DNA from: Rhynchopus sp. YZ270_cl-10
Taxonomy: Eukaryota > Euglenozoa > Diplonemea > Diplonemida > Diplonemidae
Assembly: GCA_964035575.1 (NCBI GenBank)
Contig: OZ037905.1
Coordinates: 25,001-89,000, forward strand
DNA length: 64,000 nucleotides
Reading direction: 5' to 3'
Shown here piece after piece: positions 19,719 to 31,398 of the stretch. Position numbers and translations under genes: made by a program. A model generated the notes under the pieces. That model made no database searches, had not been told where the DNA came from, and saw only the letters and a list, made by a program, of their open reading frames with translations. Each line of letters begins with the position of its first letter. Positions within the stretch are counted from its first letter, which is position 1.

Positions 19719-21869
19719 AAATGTGTGAAAAACTCACGCTCCTGTATGGTAAATTTTTGAGGGGAAAAAAAACACACACACACACGAAAATAGAGCACCC
19801 TTTGCCCTTCATTGCATTAGGGGAAGGCAGAGGAAACTCTCCTCCAAAACTACGTTGCCTACAGCGAGTTCGTGGTGACGGCGGAAAAAACTCAGGAAAA
19901 GAATAGAGATGTTGTTTTTCTTCATCAGCAGAGGGGACACTACGAGACACAAACGGGCACATGAAGAAGCACCCCGAAGACGTTCCACAACAGAGCCTCC
20001 CTTGCAGACGCACAAAGAGGGAAGTGATCCCATCAAAAGTGGTCCAGAAAGCCAGAAGCGGTTCGTCATTGAAGGTGCCTGCTAGATATGCCCGCTAAGC
20101 GTACGCAGTGCCCGAGCTGGATAGGTTTAGCATGGATATGTATGTCATCATTGTTTTGCAAGCGGAACGTTGCATTCGCATTAATAATTTATGCAACCCA
20201 AAAGACAAAAAAAAACCCCTTTCGTGACAGCATAGTGTACCTTTGCGTGAGCAGAACTAGAGGGGTAGGGGAATGATACATATGACATGCCCTCCGCCCG
20301 CTTCCTCTCATCAGTCAGATGAACGGGGATCATGGAGACAAGGTAATGTAGGTTCCGTTCCGTCTGGAGTCCTCTCGTTTCGCTGTGTGGGAGAGGCGTG
20401 GAGCGAATCCCTGAGTCGCTCATCCGGGAGGGACAAGGAACATTGGTAATGGTTTTGAGTGGGGGGGGTTTGGAGCAAGAGAAAAAAAACGGATGGTTTT
20501 GTTTTACTACACAAAAAAAGGCACAAAAAAAGAGAGCGAACACTTGTTGAAAAAAAAAAAACCAGCCACAACTGGCAGACATAGAAGAAGAAAAATTTCG
20601 ATGTAAAGTATGAAGCAAAACGAGAGGACTCCTGGTCCGCAAGGTAACAGAAAAAAAATGGCGACGGTTATTGCCTTCGAAAGGTACACACGACTGTGAA
20701 GCAAAATGACTTGACCATGAAACCACACTGCAAATCATTTACTTAACCATCGTATGAACCACTGCGGGAAGGGGGTGAATGGCATAATTACTGTTGACAG
20801 TATTGTTACCACATGGTTTTCAGGTTCAGGTGAGAAAGCAACTTGGGAGAGCAAAACAGTGGGTGTGCATTTTTTCATAATATTATGCAGACCCACTGTT
20901 TGCTCTCCCCCTTGCTCCTCCCATCTAGATCTGACAACCGCGCAGATTTAAAAAAAGAAAACAAATTTGGGAAGATAGGCAAGTCCTAACGGCACCAATC
21001 TTTTTAAGGTGATGCAAAGGGGAGGCATCCTTGCAGAAAAGCAGCATCCCTCTGTTGTCAGAAAGAGGATAAATAAGCTGGATTTTGCACAACAACTGAC
21101 ACTACTGTGTTCTGTTTTAATTTTTTTTTTTGAAAACTTGGTTGTATTAGTGTAGACACCCGAGGATGAACTCCACTATTTTTTTTGTGCAGACTCTAAT
21201 TTTTTTTTCACCTATTTCTGATGTGCTGTGAACATCGGGATCGTTCTCTGCAAAAAAATAAAAAATAAAAATTAAATTCGTATTGCTTTCAGGAGAACAG
21301 AAAGTATTGTTTTTGGGGGTACACATGCGCCCATTCTTTGAGATGAAAGATGCTTCACATACTTTTTGAAAGATATACTTTCGAGGTACTAAAAAATGCA
21401 CCCAAATAAAAAAGGAGGGAGGGGAAGTAAAAGGGGTGGTGCTAGCTGACCAAGGAAACCTCAATAAGAAGAAAACAGCGTTTTTCGAGTTACTTCAGCC
21501 TCAGAGACCTTCTTCACACAGCTACATCTGTTGGGGAAAAGATAACAGACCCTCCCTAAATGGAACAGGGGACATATTTTCTTGTGGAATATTTGGTTTT
21601 TTTTTTGTTCTTTTTTTCTTGTTTTTATATTATTGCTCCAAACTCAGGCCGGTCCTAATGCGGCTCCGTAAATAGAAGCGATGCACAAGCGCATAAGAAA
21701 ATCTATTTTTTTTTTCGACTGTTTTCATTTTTGCTTGTTTGCTTTACCTTTTTTTTAATACTTTTTCTCCTGCCCTCCACCTTTACTCTGAGCATAAATC
21801 TGGACGACAGGAGACATTTTGTTCTTTTTTACCCCACTTCTTTCTATCGTAAAACCTCTCTCTTCCTCC
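19719..21869. other. Spacer with hairpins, no gene
   Basis: No gene is supported. Notable are a near-perfect 65-base hairpin at 20845-20909 and a copy of the gaaaacttggttgtattag repeat at 21131-21180. Confidence 0.5.
20845..20909. repeat. Near-perfect inverted repeat
   Basis: The arm gggagagcaaaacagtgggt is mirrored by acccactgtttgctctccc with one unpaired base; the loop is AT-rich. It lies alone between the Ubl-SPRY and dehydrogenase genes. It may be a miniature element or a transcript hairpin. Confidence 0.65.
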
Positions 21870-23414
21870 CTAGAGACGGGCACCCTTCACACCACGGGTT
21901 GCCTGCCTGACACCGAAGTCTGCAAGGACTTCTTCAGACCCGCCGAGGATGGCAGAGAACTTGACATTGGAGATGAACTGCTCGACCTTGGCTCCCATGC
22001 CCGACTTCGTGACGGAGCGGCCTCCGAAGATCTGCGAGGCGTGGTCTGCGATCTGCAGAGAGACGCGTGTGGAGTGGTACTTCAGAAGCGAGATCGGGCC
22101 TGCAAGCTTCTTGGCCTGCTCCATGACGGTCATCTCGTTCATCTGCGACGTGATCGCGTCGGTCCAGTGCTGCAGGGACTCGCTCGCTGTCACCATCTCA
22201 GCAAGCTTCGCACGGATAACGGGCAGCGCAATGAGCGGCTTGCCAAACACCTTACGCTGCTGCGCCCAGCGGAAGCACTCATCGATCATCATCCTGCAGC
22301 GCTCTGCGAGGGACACAATCATTGTCCACCTCTCGTGGTTGAAGTTCGCCATGATGCACATGAAGCCTTTGTTCTCCTGCCCGAGGAGGTACTCCACAGG
22401 CACCTTCACGTCCGTCATCATGACGTACGCGGTACCTGCGCAGGGCGAGTAGGAGGTTGTGATCTGCTTCGTCTCGACGCCCTCTGTGCGGGGCACAAGA
22501 AGCATCGAGATACCTCCCATGCCGTCAGCACCGGTGCGCACAGCGGTGACGAAGTAGTCTGCGTACATTCCTCCTGTGATCCACTTCTTCTCACCGTTCA
22601 CGATGTAGAACTTCCCGCACGGTGTCTTCGTGGCAGTGGCGGTGATCTGCGCCACATCGCTTCCGACGTACGGCTCCGAGATCGCGAGACAGATACGCTT
22701 CTCACCACTGAGCACCTCACCGCACACCTTCGTCCGCACCTCATTCTTGGCGAAGTACGCAACAGGTGGAAGGCCGATTCCAAGCCCACCGCCAAGCCCG
22801 TCAATGAACCCCTGCGACCCAAGCCTCGTGATCTCCTGGTGGAAGATCATTTCGTGGAAGATGTCGAACTTCTCACCCTCAATCCCCATCAGGTTCAACC
22901 CCTTCAGCCACGGGCCGGGCCCAAGGCATGCGGTCAGCACACCCGACCCTGCGATCCTCTTGTAGAGGTCCCCTGGGATGGGCTTCCCTGCCTGCTCCAG
23001 CTTGACACACTCCGCAGCGATGCCTTTGCTGTAGTACTCACGGATGCGGGTCTTCAGGTCTTTGTGGCCCTGCGTGAAGTAGGGGGAGCTGAAGCCCTGG
23101 GTCACCATCATCTCTGCGTACGGGATTTCACTGAACATAGGGCGCTCCGCCTTGAGTGCGAAGCCTGCGATGCGCGCAACAGCAAGACGCTGGTAGCGTG
23201 TGAGCACCTCCTCTCTGTGCAGCGCGAAGAAAGCCTCTGTCGCGTCCTTCCCGGCAACAGTCTGGAACACACGCTCGCCACCAGGGTGCATGCGAGCGAA
23301 CTTGCTGATGTCGTACACAATGCCTTCAATGACGATCCACGAGTCTCCTTTTGTAGAGTGCTTCGCAACCTCCGCCATCGTCACTTCCTTCAAGTTCGAG
23401 CCGAATGGTGCCAT
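21870..23414 (-). CDS. Cytochrome b5-acyl-CoA dehydrogenase fusion
   Basis: A 514-residue single-exon protein. Residues 8-85 form a cytochrome b5 heme domain: HPGG at 43-46 gives the first heme histidine, H66 (FALHREE) the second. From about 95 to the end it is an acyl-CoA dehydrogenase: CLAISEPYVGSD for flavin and substrate binding, WITGG, QRKVFG, and ILGGSEEVLADFG near the C-terminus. Known relatives oxidise acyl-CoA with FAD; the b5 domain may accept electrons directly. The catalytic Glu found before Gly-Thr in medium-chain enzymes is Gly here, so the base must be elsewhere or the reaction differs. No mitochondrial presequence or peroxisomal tail is obvious (ending GVKGARL). An acceptor-like CTTCTTCTACAG lies about 25 bases upstream. 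Confidence 0.88.
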   Translation of the reverse strand: MAPFGSNLKEVTMAEVAKHSTKGDSWIVIEGIVYDISKFARMHPGGERVFQTVAGKDATEAFFALHREEVLTRYQRLAVARIAGFALKAERPMFSEIPYAEMMVTQGFSSPYFTQGHKDLKTRIREYYSKGIAAECVKLEQAGKPIPGDLYKRIAGSGVLTACLGPGPWLKGLNLMGIEGEKFDIFHEMIFHQEITRLGSQGFIDGLGGGLGIGLPPVAYFAKNEVRTKVCGEVLSGEKRICLAISEPYVGSDVAQITATATKTPCGKFYIVNGEKKWITGGMYADYFVTAVRTGADGMGGISMLLVPRTEGVETKQITTSYSPCAGTAYVMMTDVKVPVEYLLGQENKGFMCIMANFNHERWTMIVSLAERCRMMIDECFRWAQQRKVFGKPLIALPVIRAKLAEMVTASESLQHWTDAITSQMNEMTVMEQAKKLAGPISLLKYHSTRVSLQIADHASQIFGGRSVTKSGMGAKVEQFISNVKFSAILGGSEEVLADFGVRQATRGVKGARL

Positions 23415-23773
23415 GGTTACGCTTTTTTATTATTTTTTCTGTAGAAGAAGTGAGTTGAGAGAGAAAGGTTGTGAGGTGAGAGGACTACTTAAAGTTAAAG
23501 TGTGCTTTTGTTGTTTTTGAGGTCTTTTTTCACAGGAAGTTTTTTTTTTTTTGAGAAACTTTCCAAAAAAAAAAAAACAATTTTGAATAGACAAACACAT
23601 GGGAGGGGAAGTGGGGGAATAAGCGAAGATCATCACGGATAGTTTTTTGTTTACTTTTTTTTAAAAAAATTTGTCGTGATTCCTGCGAATGAACTGTGTC
23701 TGGGGGATAGGTCAGCAACGCATGCTGAATGTGTGTATTCATGGAATATGGGAAGGGGAAAAAGAAAGTTTGT

Positions 23774-23804
23774 AAGATGACTATGCCTCGTGTGCACACA
23801 TCTT
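23774..23804 (-). ncRNA. Small hairpin, ACGAGAG-loop family type C
   Basis: Minus strand: AAGATG pairs with CATCTT, and GTGC pairs with GCAT (one G-U), enclosing the loop ACACGAG. Related copies are at 34275-34304, 35194-35221 and 38656-38687. It lies upstream of the dehydrogenase gene. Confidence 0.45.
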
Positions 23805-24633
23805 GTTCATATCCTCCAAGACGAGCAAAGAAAGAAAAGTTTTTTTTCCAAAAAAAAAGATGACACAATTTTAGACAACTTTAAGAACCGTGACCCATAA
23901 TAACACTCGCCAAAATGGAGCCTCTCTAATTCTTCGTAAAGAAATACGTTGTCTTTTTGTCTTTGGAAGAGGGTCAAATGTGTGTTTCGCTGAAGGGGCT
24001 TAAGGGTTGCTCCTCTCTCCTACGTACCTAAGTCAAACATGTCAATGCTTGCAAAAAAAAAAATCACCTTCAAAAAGAATGTCTTTTGTGTTTTTTTTGA
24101 TAAATTATTGGAGTAGTGTAGTTGCCTCGGTTGTGTTGCCACAGTTTGTGCAATCTCCACTGTCCAAAAAGGTTCTTTGTTATGCTTCTCTGTGGGGTCC
24201 ACATCGATAGTTTTTTATTGAATGTTTAGGAAAAAAAACCCTATTCTTTGATCATTTTATTAACCCGCAAATATGCAGGATATTTCTAACCCACACACAC
24301 ACAGACATTTTTTTAGGGCCATATTCTGCGTCAGAATTACCCCTATTAATTATCACACCCAATCTCATGCACACCGTACAATCGCAAAGAAAATAAAAAA
24401 AACCACGCGCAAATCACGATCTGATTTTTTTTTTTCGATTTTTTTAAAAAATTAGAAAAGTCTGAACTGGTACAAAGCGCCAAGGACGCCTTTTTGGTTT
24501 TTTTTTTTCTCCTCCATCCACCCCAACTAGGTGAGGGGTGGGATATTTTTTTTCAAAGAAAAGTAGTGTCCTTACCTTGCTGCGAGGGGAAGCTTTCCAA
24601 AAGAAGATGTGACTTGAAAGAGCATTTGGCTCG

Positions 24634-24690
24634 AAATACAAAAAAAAAATCCCTCTCGTGAACAGTGCACCTCAACCTTTGGTACATGAC
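24634..24690 (-). repeat. Type B dispersed repeat (cctctcgtgaacag)
   Basis: Matches 25075-25150, 50573-50615 and 53087-53130: gaaatacaaaaaa, then ccctctcgtgaacag and, after a gap, tttggtaca. It shares CACGAGAG (minus strand) with the small hairpins, but the flanks pair poorly. A worn copy is at 38815-38860. Confidence 0.5.
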
Positions 24691-25780
24691 CTGGGTACAC
24701 CTGGGTGGACTCCAGATATCATCCCAACCATAACAGTACCTCAATGGGAAAGCCTAACCTTGGAACTTTTTTAAAATAGCATTTTTTTTTCACACCCCTA
24801 CTTTGCACATTGTCGGTGCAACAAAAATTCGGGCCTGTTGTTTTTTTTTTTTTTGCTTTTCTTTATTTTCTTACTCGGGGATTTACCCCCCAACGGAAAA
24901 GTGGGAAGGGTTATTTTTTTTTCGACACCAATTATGGTTTAAGGTCGTTCGTTCCTTTTTTTTGTGTGTTTTCCCTCCACCCCTCTCTCTACCACCTATC
25001 TACGATCCTCTAGTTGAATGATTTCGCGAGGATTAGAATGTAAAAATAGAGTGGAGAGAGAAAAAATTTGACTCGAAATACAAAAAAAAAAGCCCTCTCG
25101 TGAACAGCAAACTTATCCTTGGTACATGACCTCGGGTACACCAGGTGGACAACCATCCAGTCCAGAAAAAAAAGGGGGGGTGAGACGGCATGGGGGAAAA
25201 ACTGTGTGTTGTGCACTTTCTTTTAAAGTGTTGTGTCGCCCCTCCCAAAAAAAAAACAACAAAATTACAGACAAACACTGTTTGGTTGCAAAAGCTTTCT
25301 GTTCGTCAGCTTCGTCTCTGTTTGTAAAGACAGAGGTGGGTCTTTTCCAGAAAGGGAAAAAAAGCGTCGAAAACAGTAGGGGGGGTTACACAAAAATTAA
25401 CAAAAAAAAATTTGAAAATCTGACAAGGGGAGGGGGTAACCATTTGTTTTGAAGGGGAAAAAAAACACTTTTTTGGTTGAACTAGTGGGACCAGAGGTCC
25501 TCCGCTAGTGGTTGCTTAGGTTTTGTTTTTGTTTTTGTTTTTGTTTTGTTTTTTGTTTTTCGTTTTCGGGTGTTCGTTCAAACCTAACCGCCGCCATCGC
25601 CCCCAAAAAAGCACCATTCAAAAAAAAAAAATTCCAGAAAGCACAGTGAAGCACAATGCATTTGTGGTGTGCCGACCCCTAAAAAAGAAAAGGAAAATGA
25701 AAATATTGACCTAATAATGTCACCTTGAAGATGACCTAAGGCCTCGCTTCGTCACCTTTTGGAAAAAAAAAATAGTTTAT

Positions 25781-25816
25781 AAGATGATCCTAAGTCTCTC
25801 GTTGCTTAGCTACCTT
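25781..25816 (-). ncRNA. Small hairpin, ACGAGAG-loop family type A
   Basis: Minus strand arms AAGGTAGCTAAG and CTTAGGATCATCTT pair around AACGAGAG, with one mismatch and a two-base bulge. A second, tighter copy at 25728-25758 has AAGGTGAC pairing with GTCATCTT through one G-U. Confidence 0.45.
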
Positions 25817-26511
25817 TTAAAAAATGCTGCCTATAGTACATTCACGACGGATAATTATTTTTCAGAGCCTGTTTGGGGACCCCTTTTGGAAATATTCTTT
25901 TCCCTTTTAACGTGTACACAAATTGGAGGGTGGGGAAACAGAGTGTGGAAGGGGGGGAGGAAGAGTTTTTGAAAGATCAACAATTTGTTCTTTAAAATTA
26001 CTTTTTTTTTTTGATAAATTGTTGGAGAACTACTCTGCGCAAATCTCCACTTTTTTAGGTCTCGCAAAAAATAAAAATAAAAATCAATAGTTTTGTAAGA
26101 TAAAACCTAAGCCACTCTGTGCTTAGTTCTTTGCTTGAAAAAGTCTTTGGGGCATGCGACTAAAAACCCTTCCACTCCCTGACACATCCCAAAAAATTTT
26201 GAGACAAAAAACGCCCCCTACCCCCCCCATCACATCACAGTATATTTACAAGAACGATCTGTTTCCTTTCATGATAGCGTGAATTATCTGTATGGTTTTG
26301 TGGTGTTTTGTGGTATGTCCAGAAAAATTTACTTCAACAATAATCGCTTGTGTTTTGTGTTGACCACAATTTGGCGCACTGAGCTTCACGTAGTAGTCAC
26401 CTCCGAACCTTTAAAAAACAGACTAATGAACAGAATGCGAATGCATAATGCTGATCCCCAAAGCCTGCTGCTGATCACAGAGATTTGAGATAAAGCACTG
26501 TTTTTCCATAC

Positions 26512-28128
26512 CGCGAACGAGCACTGAAGGTTTTCATCGATGTTCATGATCGCAGCGTCGTTGTCGAACTCAGCGCAATAGCTGGGGGCTGAGAACAGCG
26601 TCACCAGTTGTCTGTCTGCGAAGAACTCGTACCCTCGTTCCATCACCTGTGTGGTGTGTTTTATGTGGGGTTGAAAAGGGCGCCCCACTGCATACCTGAT
26701 GCGCACGAATGATGAGGTCCATGTCCATCAAGTTCAGGAACCGTGTCACTTCGTTCTGCCCAAAGAGGTACGACACACCTCGGTCCGATTCGTGCCAGCC
26801 CTGTTAGGTGGTATTGTGGTTTTGTGGTCTTTTTGTGTTATTTATTAGAAAAGTTTATAAGAACCCAGGCCTCTCACGCTTAGTCACCTCAAATTGATCA
26901 CATTCGAGTTATCGCACAGCATCAGCACGGGATTGCACCGTACTGTGCACAACGATCCTATTTCCCCCTCTCTCTCTCTCTCTTCTTGACCACATACCTC
27001 GATATCGAACTCAGGGTCTGCCCACAAGAGATCGCAGAGAAGCCCTTGGTCGGGCACCTCTGTTGGGCGTGTGATGTCGCGGATGTGCCTCAGGTCGCTA
27101 AGGTCGGGCGAGATGCCGCCGTGCATGCAAAGGATCTTCTCGCCGATGGTGGCTGCTGCTGGCAGACAGTTGAAGACGTCTGTGAAGCCCTTCCAGAGCT
27201 TCACGTTGTAGCGTCTCTTGCAGTCGTCGTAGAAGCCGTACATACGGTTGATCGCAGCGCTCTCGTGGTTCCCGCGCAGCAAAAAGAAGTTTTCGGGGTA
27301 CTTCATTTTGTAGCAGAAGAGCAGACAGATGACCTCCATCGAGTGCTTTCCTCTGTCCACGTAGTCGCCTAAGAACAGATAATTTGCGTCCGGCGGAAAC
27401 CCGCCCCTATCAAACAAACGCAGCAGGTCGTAGTACTGCCCGTGGATGTCCCCCGCCACCTTGATCGGCCCGTCCAGCTCAAGAAGTGTCGGCTGTGACA
27501 TGAGGATCTCGCGCGTCTTGGTGTGGATGTATTTGATCTCGTCCTCCTTGAGAAGCACCAACACCTGCTTGCCTTGCTTGTTCCGCACGGCAAGCAGCTT
27601 CTGGATGATCTGGTCGGTTTTGTCAACAGGTGGCGCTCGCACCTCCTCCTTCTTTGCGGTTGTCGTCATTGGTGCGGTTGGGAGCGCTTTGCTGCTCCTA
27701 CGTGCTGTTTGTCCTGGGCTTGTGCCGCTTGGGGCTGGTGCACCAGAGTTTGTCCCTGCGGGCGGTGCCGTTTTCTTCAAGGTGCCGTTCGAGGGACGCT
27801 GTGGGAGGCCCTTTTGCGAGGTCGACTTGGGTGGGGAGGGGTCGTGTGCGGGTTCTGCGTTCTGTGCAGGTTGCGGCTCCGGTGCCTTAGTGGCGGGTGT
27901 GGCTGATGTGGGTGTGGGGTTCGCAGAAGGAGGGAGTGCGCCCGAGTTGGCGGACTTCGCTGCTGGCGAAGCGTTTGCAGGCTTCGGCTTTTCTGCCAGG
28001 GTGTTGGTGTTGGTGTTGTCCTCCTTGTTGTCGAGGATGGCTCCCTTCGAGTTGACGGGGCTTTTCGCTGATGAGTTGAGACGACTGTCACTGTTCAGTG
28101 AAGGTTTTGTGCTGGTCACCTCTGCCAT
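26512..28128 (-). CDS. PP1/PPZ-type serine/threonine phosphatase (3' exon unresolved)
   Basis: Three exons are clear: 28128-26998, 26800-26696 and 26646-26512, all joined in phase 0 (377+35+45 codons). Donors are GTATGT, GTATGC and GTATGG. The catalytic core has GDIHGQ, GDYVDRG, GNHE, MHGG and LFSAPSYC, so the metal and phosphate ligands are present. It reads most like PP1. About 190 residues of Ser/Thr/Pro/Ala-rich sequence precede the core, as in the PPZ branch. The fourth exon after CSFA is not certain; short endings are possible at several acceptors in 26200-26460. It dephosphorylates Ser/Thr in proteins; the long N-terminus is probably regulatory. Intron 1 contains a degenerate hairpin repeat at 26859-26889. 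Confidence 0.88.
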
Positions 28129-28691
28129 GAAAATAGTGTCCTTAGACTGAACAGAACATTTGGTTCGTAGTGCCTGGGCGAGTGGGTGTGGTGTTTTGGA
28201 AATATGGAAAATAAGGTATTTCAACACACGCCATTCAATTGAGAGCATAGGAATAGGGATCCAAAAATGTAACAATAAAAAGAAGAAAAAAAGAAAATGC
28301 TTTTATTTAGAGAAATGTCTCAAAGAAATGAAGAGAGAAAAAACCAGTTGAAAGAGCTGAACGAACCTACCCAAGGCACGTATCAATAAAGAAGAAATAC
28401 CACAAAAATCGGACCAAAAAAATGTTGGCTGAACAGCAGAGGGACAACAGTACTTTTAGGGAGAAGAATCAAACAAAGAACCCGAACAAAAAAATGGCCG
28501 AGCTATTTTCATTATTTATCCATTTTTCTCCCCTACTCTAAGGCCACGCTTTTCCACTGTACCCACCCTACCCCTAGCCCCCCCAAAGCTCCACACTCCT
28601 TCCTAAACTTTCCATTGCACCACATTCCGGATTACGGAAACCCAATGCAAAAAACAACCAAAAAATCGCACCAAAAAAAAAGTTAGATATT

Positions 28692-30763
28692 TTACAACAA
28701 CCCGTCCAGGTCAATCGCATCACCACCACCACCAGCAGGCTTCACTGGGCCACCTAGGTCCAGGTCGAGGTCATCGCCTAAGTCGATGGAGGCGTTGGCT
28801 GCGGGGGAGCCTAGGTCAAGGTCAAGGTCGTCACCGAGGTCTATGCTGCCTGCACCTGCAGAGGCAGCAGGAGCAGCAGCGGCAGGTGCAGCAGCCACCA
28901 CGCGTACAGGCTTGCTCGAAGGGTCGTAGACGAAAGGTGCAAACTCCTTAGCACGTGGCGGCACACGTGGCAGCAGCGGAAGCTTCCTGTGGTCCTTCCC
29001 TGCTTGCAAGTCGCGTATCCTCGGGAGTGCGCCGTCCTGAACAAATTCGGAGAGTTCTTTAAGACTCGCAAAGTGGTCATCGCAGCCGTCTGGAGTGGGA
29101 GTGGGTTGTACAGAGATGAGGGGGATGTTTGGGGAGGGGGAGGGGGAGGGGCGCATACTCTGGTAGTGGATGGCACGGCACTCTGCCTCGTCCTGGCGTG
29201 CCTCCGACGCCGCAAGCTGCTTCTCAAGGGTGCGGATTCGCTCCATCAGATCTGCAGGCCCGCTGTAGGTGCGGGGCTCATTCACCTGACCTTCCAAATC
29301 CTTGATACGTGCTTGGTCCTTGTCACGGAGGCGTTGGAACTGACGTTGGCGGAGCTCAAATTCGCTGTTTTTAGGTTGTTTTTTTGAAATGGAATTTGAG
29401 TACTTTAAGCTTGCAAATGGGTTCGTAAAAGTTCAGTTTCAATAAACTTCACTTTTTTGGCGACATCGTGTTGCCCTTTTGAAAACGTATGGGGCATAGG
29501 TAGCGTGAACAAGATACTTCAAAAAGGGGGGCATATTGCATACTCAGCCTGCTTCTTGATGAAGCGTGTGTCGAAGTCGGCACGCAGCTCCCGCACGATG
29601 TCCTCCCGTGACGCCTGCTCCTCCTCCAGCCGTTCCTTCAGTGAAGCGGCATTTGCCTCTGCCTTCTCTGCCTTTCCCCGCTCTGTCGCAAGCTGGCTTG
29701 CCGACACTGCGACCTGTCCCTCCAGCTGGCGCACCTTGTCCGACAGCACGCTCAGCGTCGAGTCGTGGTTGTAGCCTGTACCGCCACCGCCAGAGTACCC
29801 ACCACCACCACCACCACCACTCCCTGCTGCTGCTGCTGCTGGTGGCGGTGTTGCCGCAGACCCGTCAGAGATCGCCTGCCCAGGCGAGTCAATAGCAGGA
29901 CTACCGATTTGTGCGTTCTCAGCTTGCTGTATTGCGAGTTGTGGTTTTAGAGGTTGTCAGGAGACGTCAGGGTAGGGGAGGGTAGGGTAGGGGTACAAAC
30001 GGCGTTTAGAGCGGAGAAGTGGAGAGGGGCGGGGGTGATACCTTCTCACGCTCACGCAAGCGTGCCTCGAGAACGACCTTCATGTCGACGTGGCCTTCGG
30101 GTTGTTCCCAGTCTGCCCTCTCTGTCAGGAGTGTGTCGTGTGTGTCGTATTGTGTTATCGCCACAGGCGAGCCTTCTCTGTTCGCAAGGTACACGATGGC
30201 CTGTTGAGAGTGGTGGTGGTCGTGTGGTGGTCGTGTGGTGTGCATACCCGTTCCAAGAGTGTTTCGTCGTTGCCATCTGCGGTGTTCGCTTTGTCGTGGT
30301 ACAGCCTGAAGAGGATGTCGCCGTTTCCCTCGATTTTGAGCAGCACGTGGTGCTCCATTGCTTTGCTGCTGACTGTGCAGAGTGGTGTGTGTGTTGTTGA
30401 TTTAGAGTGGGTAACGCCTGAACGGAGTATAGCCCACCTTGTGGTGTGCTGCATTGGTTACGAACCATTTGCCCACGTCAACGACTCCATACCTATGCTC
30501 TTCTTCACTTCCATCTGTTGTGTGAAGAGGCCGTGCACGCTCTTAAGGCGGATGGCCTTGTCGACTGTGCCCGCAGTGTCGCAGATGTAGAGCATCGACT
30601 TCGTGAGGCAGCACGCCTTCTTCGTTGCCTTGCCTTTGCTGTCCACCTCGAAGAGGATACGCGCATAGAGCGAGTTTTTGTTGCACCAGCTCAGCGCAGC
30701 AGGCACCTCGAGGGACTTCAGGTTGCCTTCTGCATCTGCTTCGAATGGGCCTAAGCCGGACAT
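28692..30763 (-). CDS. Six-exon coiled-coil protein with possible PH-like N-terminus
   Basis: Exons are 30763-30493, 30372-30248, 30200-30042, 29926-29544, 29364-29159 and 29089-28692; all junctions keep frame and give 513 residues. Donors begin GTATG except intron 3 (GTATCA). Residues 1-132 alternate strands in a way that recalls a PH-like fold (ARILFEVDSKGKATKKACCL, EHHVLLKIEGNGDILFRLY). A Pro/Ala/Gly linker follows at about 190-240, then a coiled coil at about 245-350. The tail has two copies of SIDLGDDLDLDLG and ends DLDGLL, a strongly acidic motif. I do not recognise the family; a membrane- or cytoskeleton-linked scaffold is a guess. The start lies 22 bases after an AG preceded by CACCCTAACCCT. 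Confidence 0.75.
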
Positions 30764-30927
30764 GGCAGAACTATGTTGTGTGCGGCCTAAGGGTTAGGGT
30801 GAAGGAAGGGTCGTATGTGATGGTGCAAAGGGGGAAAGGGGTAGTGGGTGATAAGTGAATGCAAGGTCCTAAGGCAAGGTGTAGTTGCTCGCCTCAAAGC
30901 TACGGAGGAGAGAGGAGAGGGGTGAAG

Positions 30928-31049
30928 TAGTGGTGACTGTGTTGTGATAACAGCCCGTCATAATACATAAATACAGATCACAATACAGCTGTATTGTGAT
31001 GTGTATTATTGTACTATGATGGGCAGTTATCACAATACAACCACCACTA
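30928..31049. repeat. 122-base palindrome (miniature element candidate)
   Basis: tagtggtgactgtgttgtga at the left is mirrored by the right end tcacaatacaaccaccacta, and the arms continue through cagcccgtcata against tatgatgggcag to a perfect centre acaatacagctgtattgt. The whole is one hairpin with few mismatches. It lies upstream of the six-exon gene. No target duplication is evident. Confidence 0.7.
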
Positions 31050-31246
31050 GGGTGAAGGGAAGAGAAGGTAATGGACAATGGGGAGTGTTGGGCATATTAT
31101 TTTTATGTTTGAGACATCACACACACACGCAGCCATGAAGAAAAACGTTCCTGTGGAGGAACTATTAACCAATCAGCTGATTTTCAAAAAAAAAAAACAC
31201 ACGCACAGCTTCTGCTGTGAAAAGGAAAAAAAAAGAATTAGTTTTG

Positions 31247-31300
31247 TTGATGCAGGCACCTCCGACTGACCCACTGTACGCCAGCCTGGATGAAAGCGCC
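31247..31300. repeat. Dispersed repeat, second copy at 63003-63065
   Basis: gatgcaggcacctcc, actgacccact and ccagcc..ggatgaaagc are shared with 63003-63065 near the right edge, in the same orientation. Nature unknown. Confidence 0.5.
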
Positions 31301-31363
31301 AACAAAAACAAAACTATCAAATGTGCCTCGCGGAGAAAAAAGAAAAAAAGAAAAAAGAAAAGT

Positions 31364-31398
31364 AAGATGAACTAAAGCCTCACGTTGCTTAGTCACCT
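31364..31398 (-). ncRNA. Small hairpin, ACGAGAG-loop family type A
   Basis: Minus strand: AGGTGA pairs with TCATCT (one G-U) and CTAAGC with GCTTTAG (one bulged base) around AACGTGAG. Confidence 0.4.

Larger units (their letters stand above)
23415..26511. other. Spacer with several short repeats; last phosphatase exon probably inside
   Basis: No separate gene is supported. It carries hairpins at 23774-23804, 25728-25758, 25781-25816 and 26098-26134, type B repeats at 24634-24690 and 25075-25150, and repeats of the gataaattrttggag family at 24092-24161 and 26012-26051. The final exon of the phosphatase should lie in roughly 26200-26460. Confidence 0.5.

Noticed and set aside
21819-23444. Plus-strand frame of 541 codons opposite the dehydrogenase
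   Set aside because: Antisense shadow due to codon bias; repetitive His/Asp/Leu composition and no domain pattern.
27446-28150. Plus-strand frame of 234 codons opposite the phosphatase N-terminus
   Set aside because: Shadow of the Pro/Ala/Ser-rich extension.
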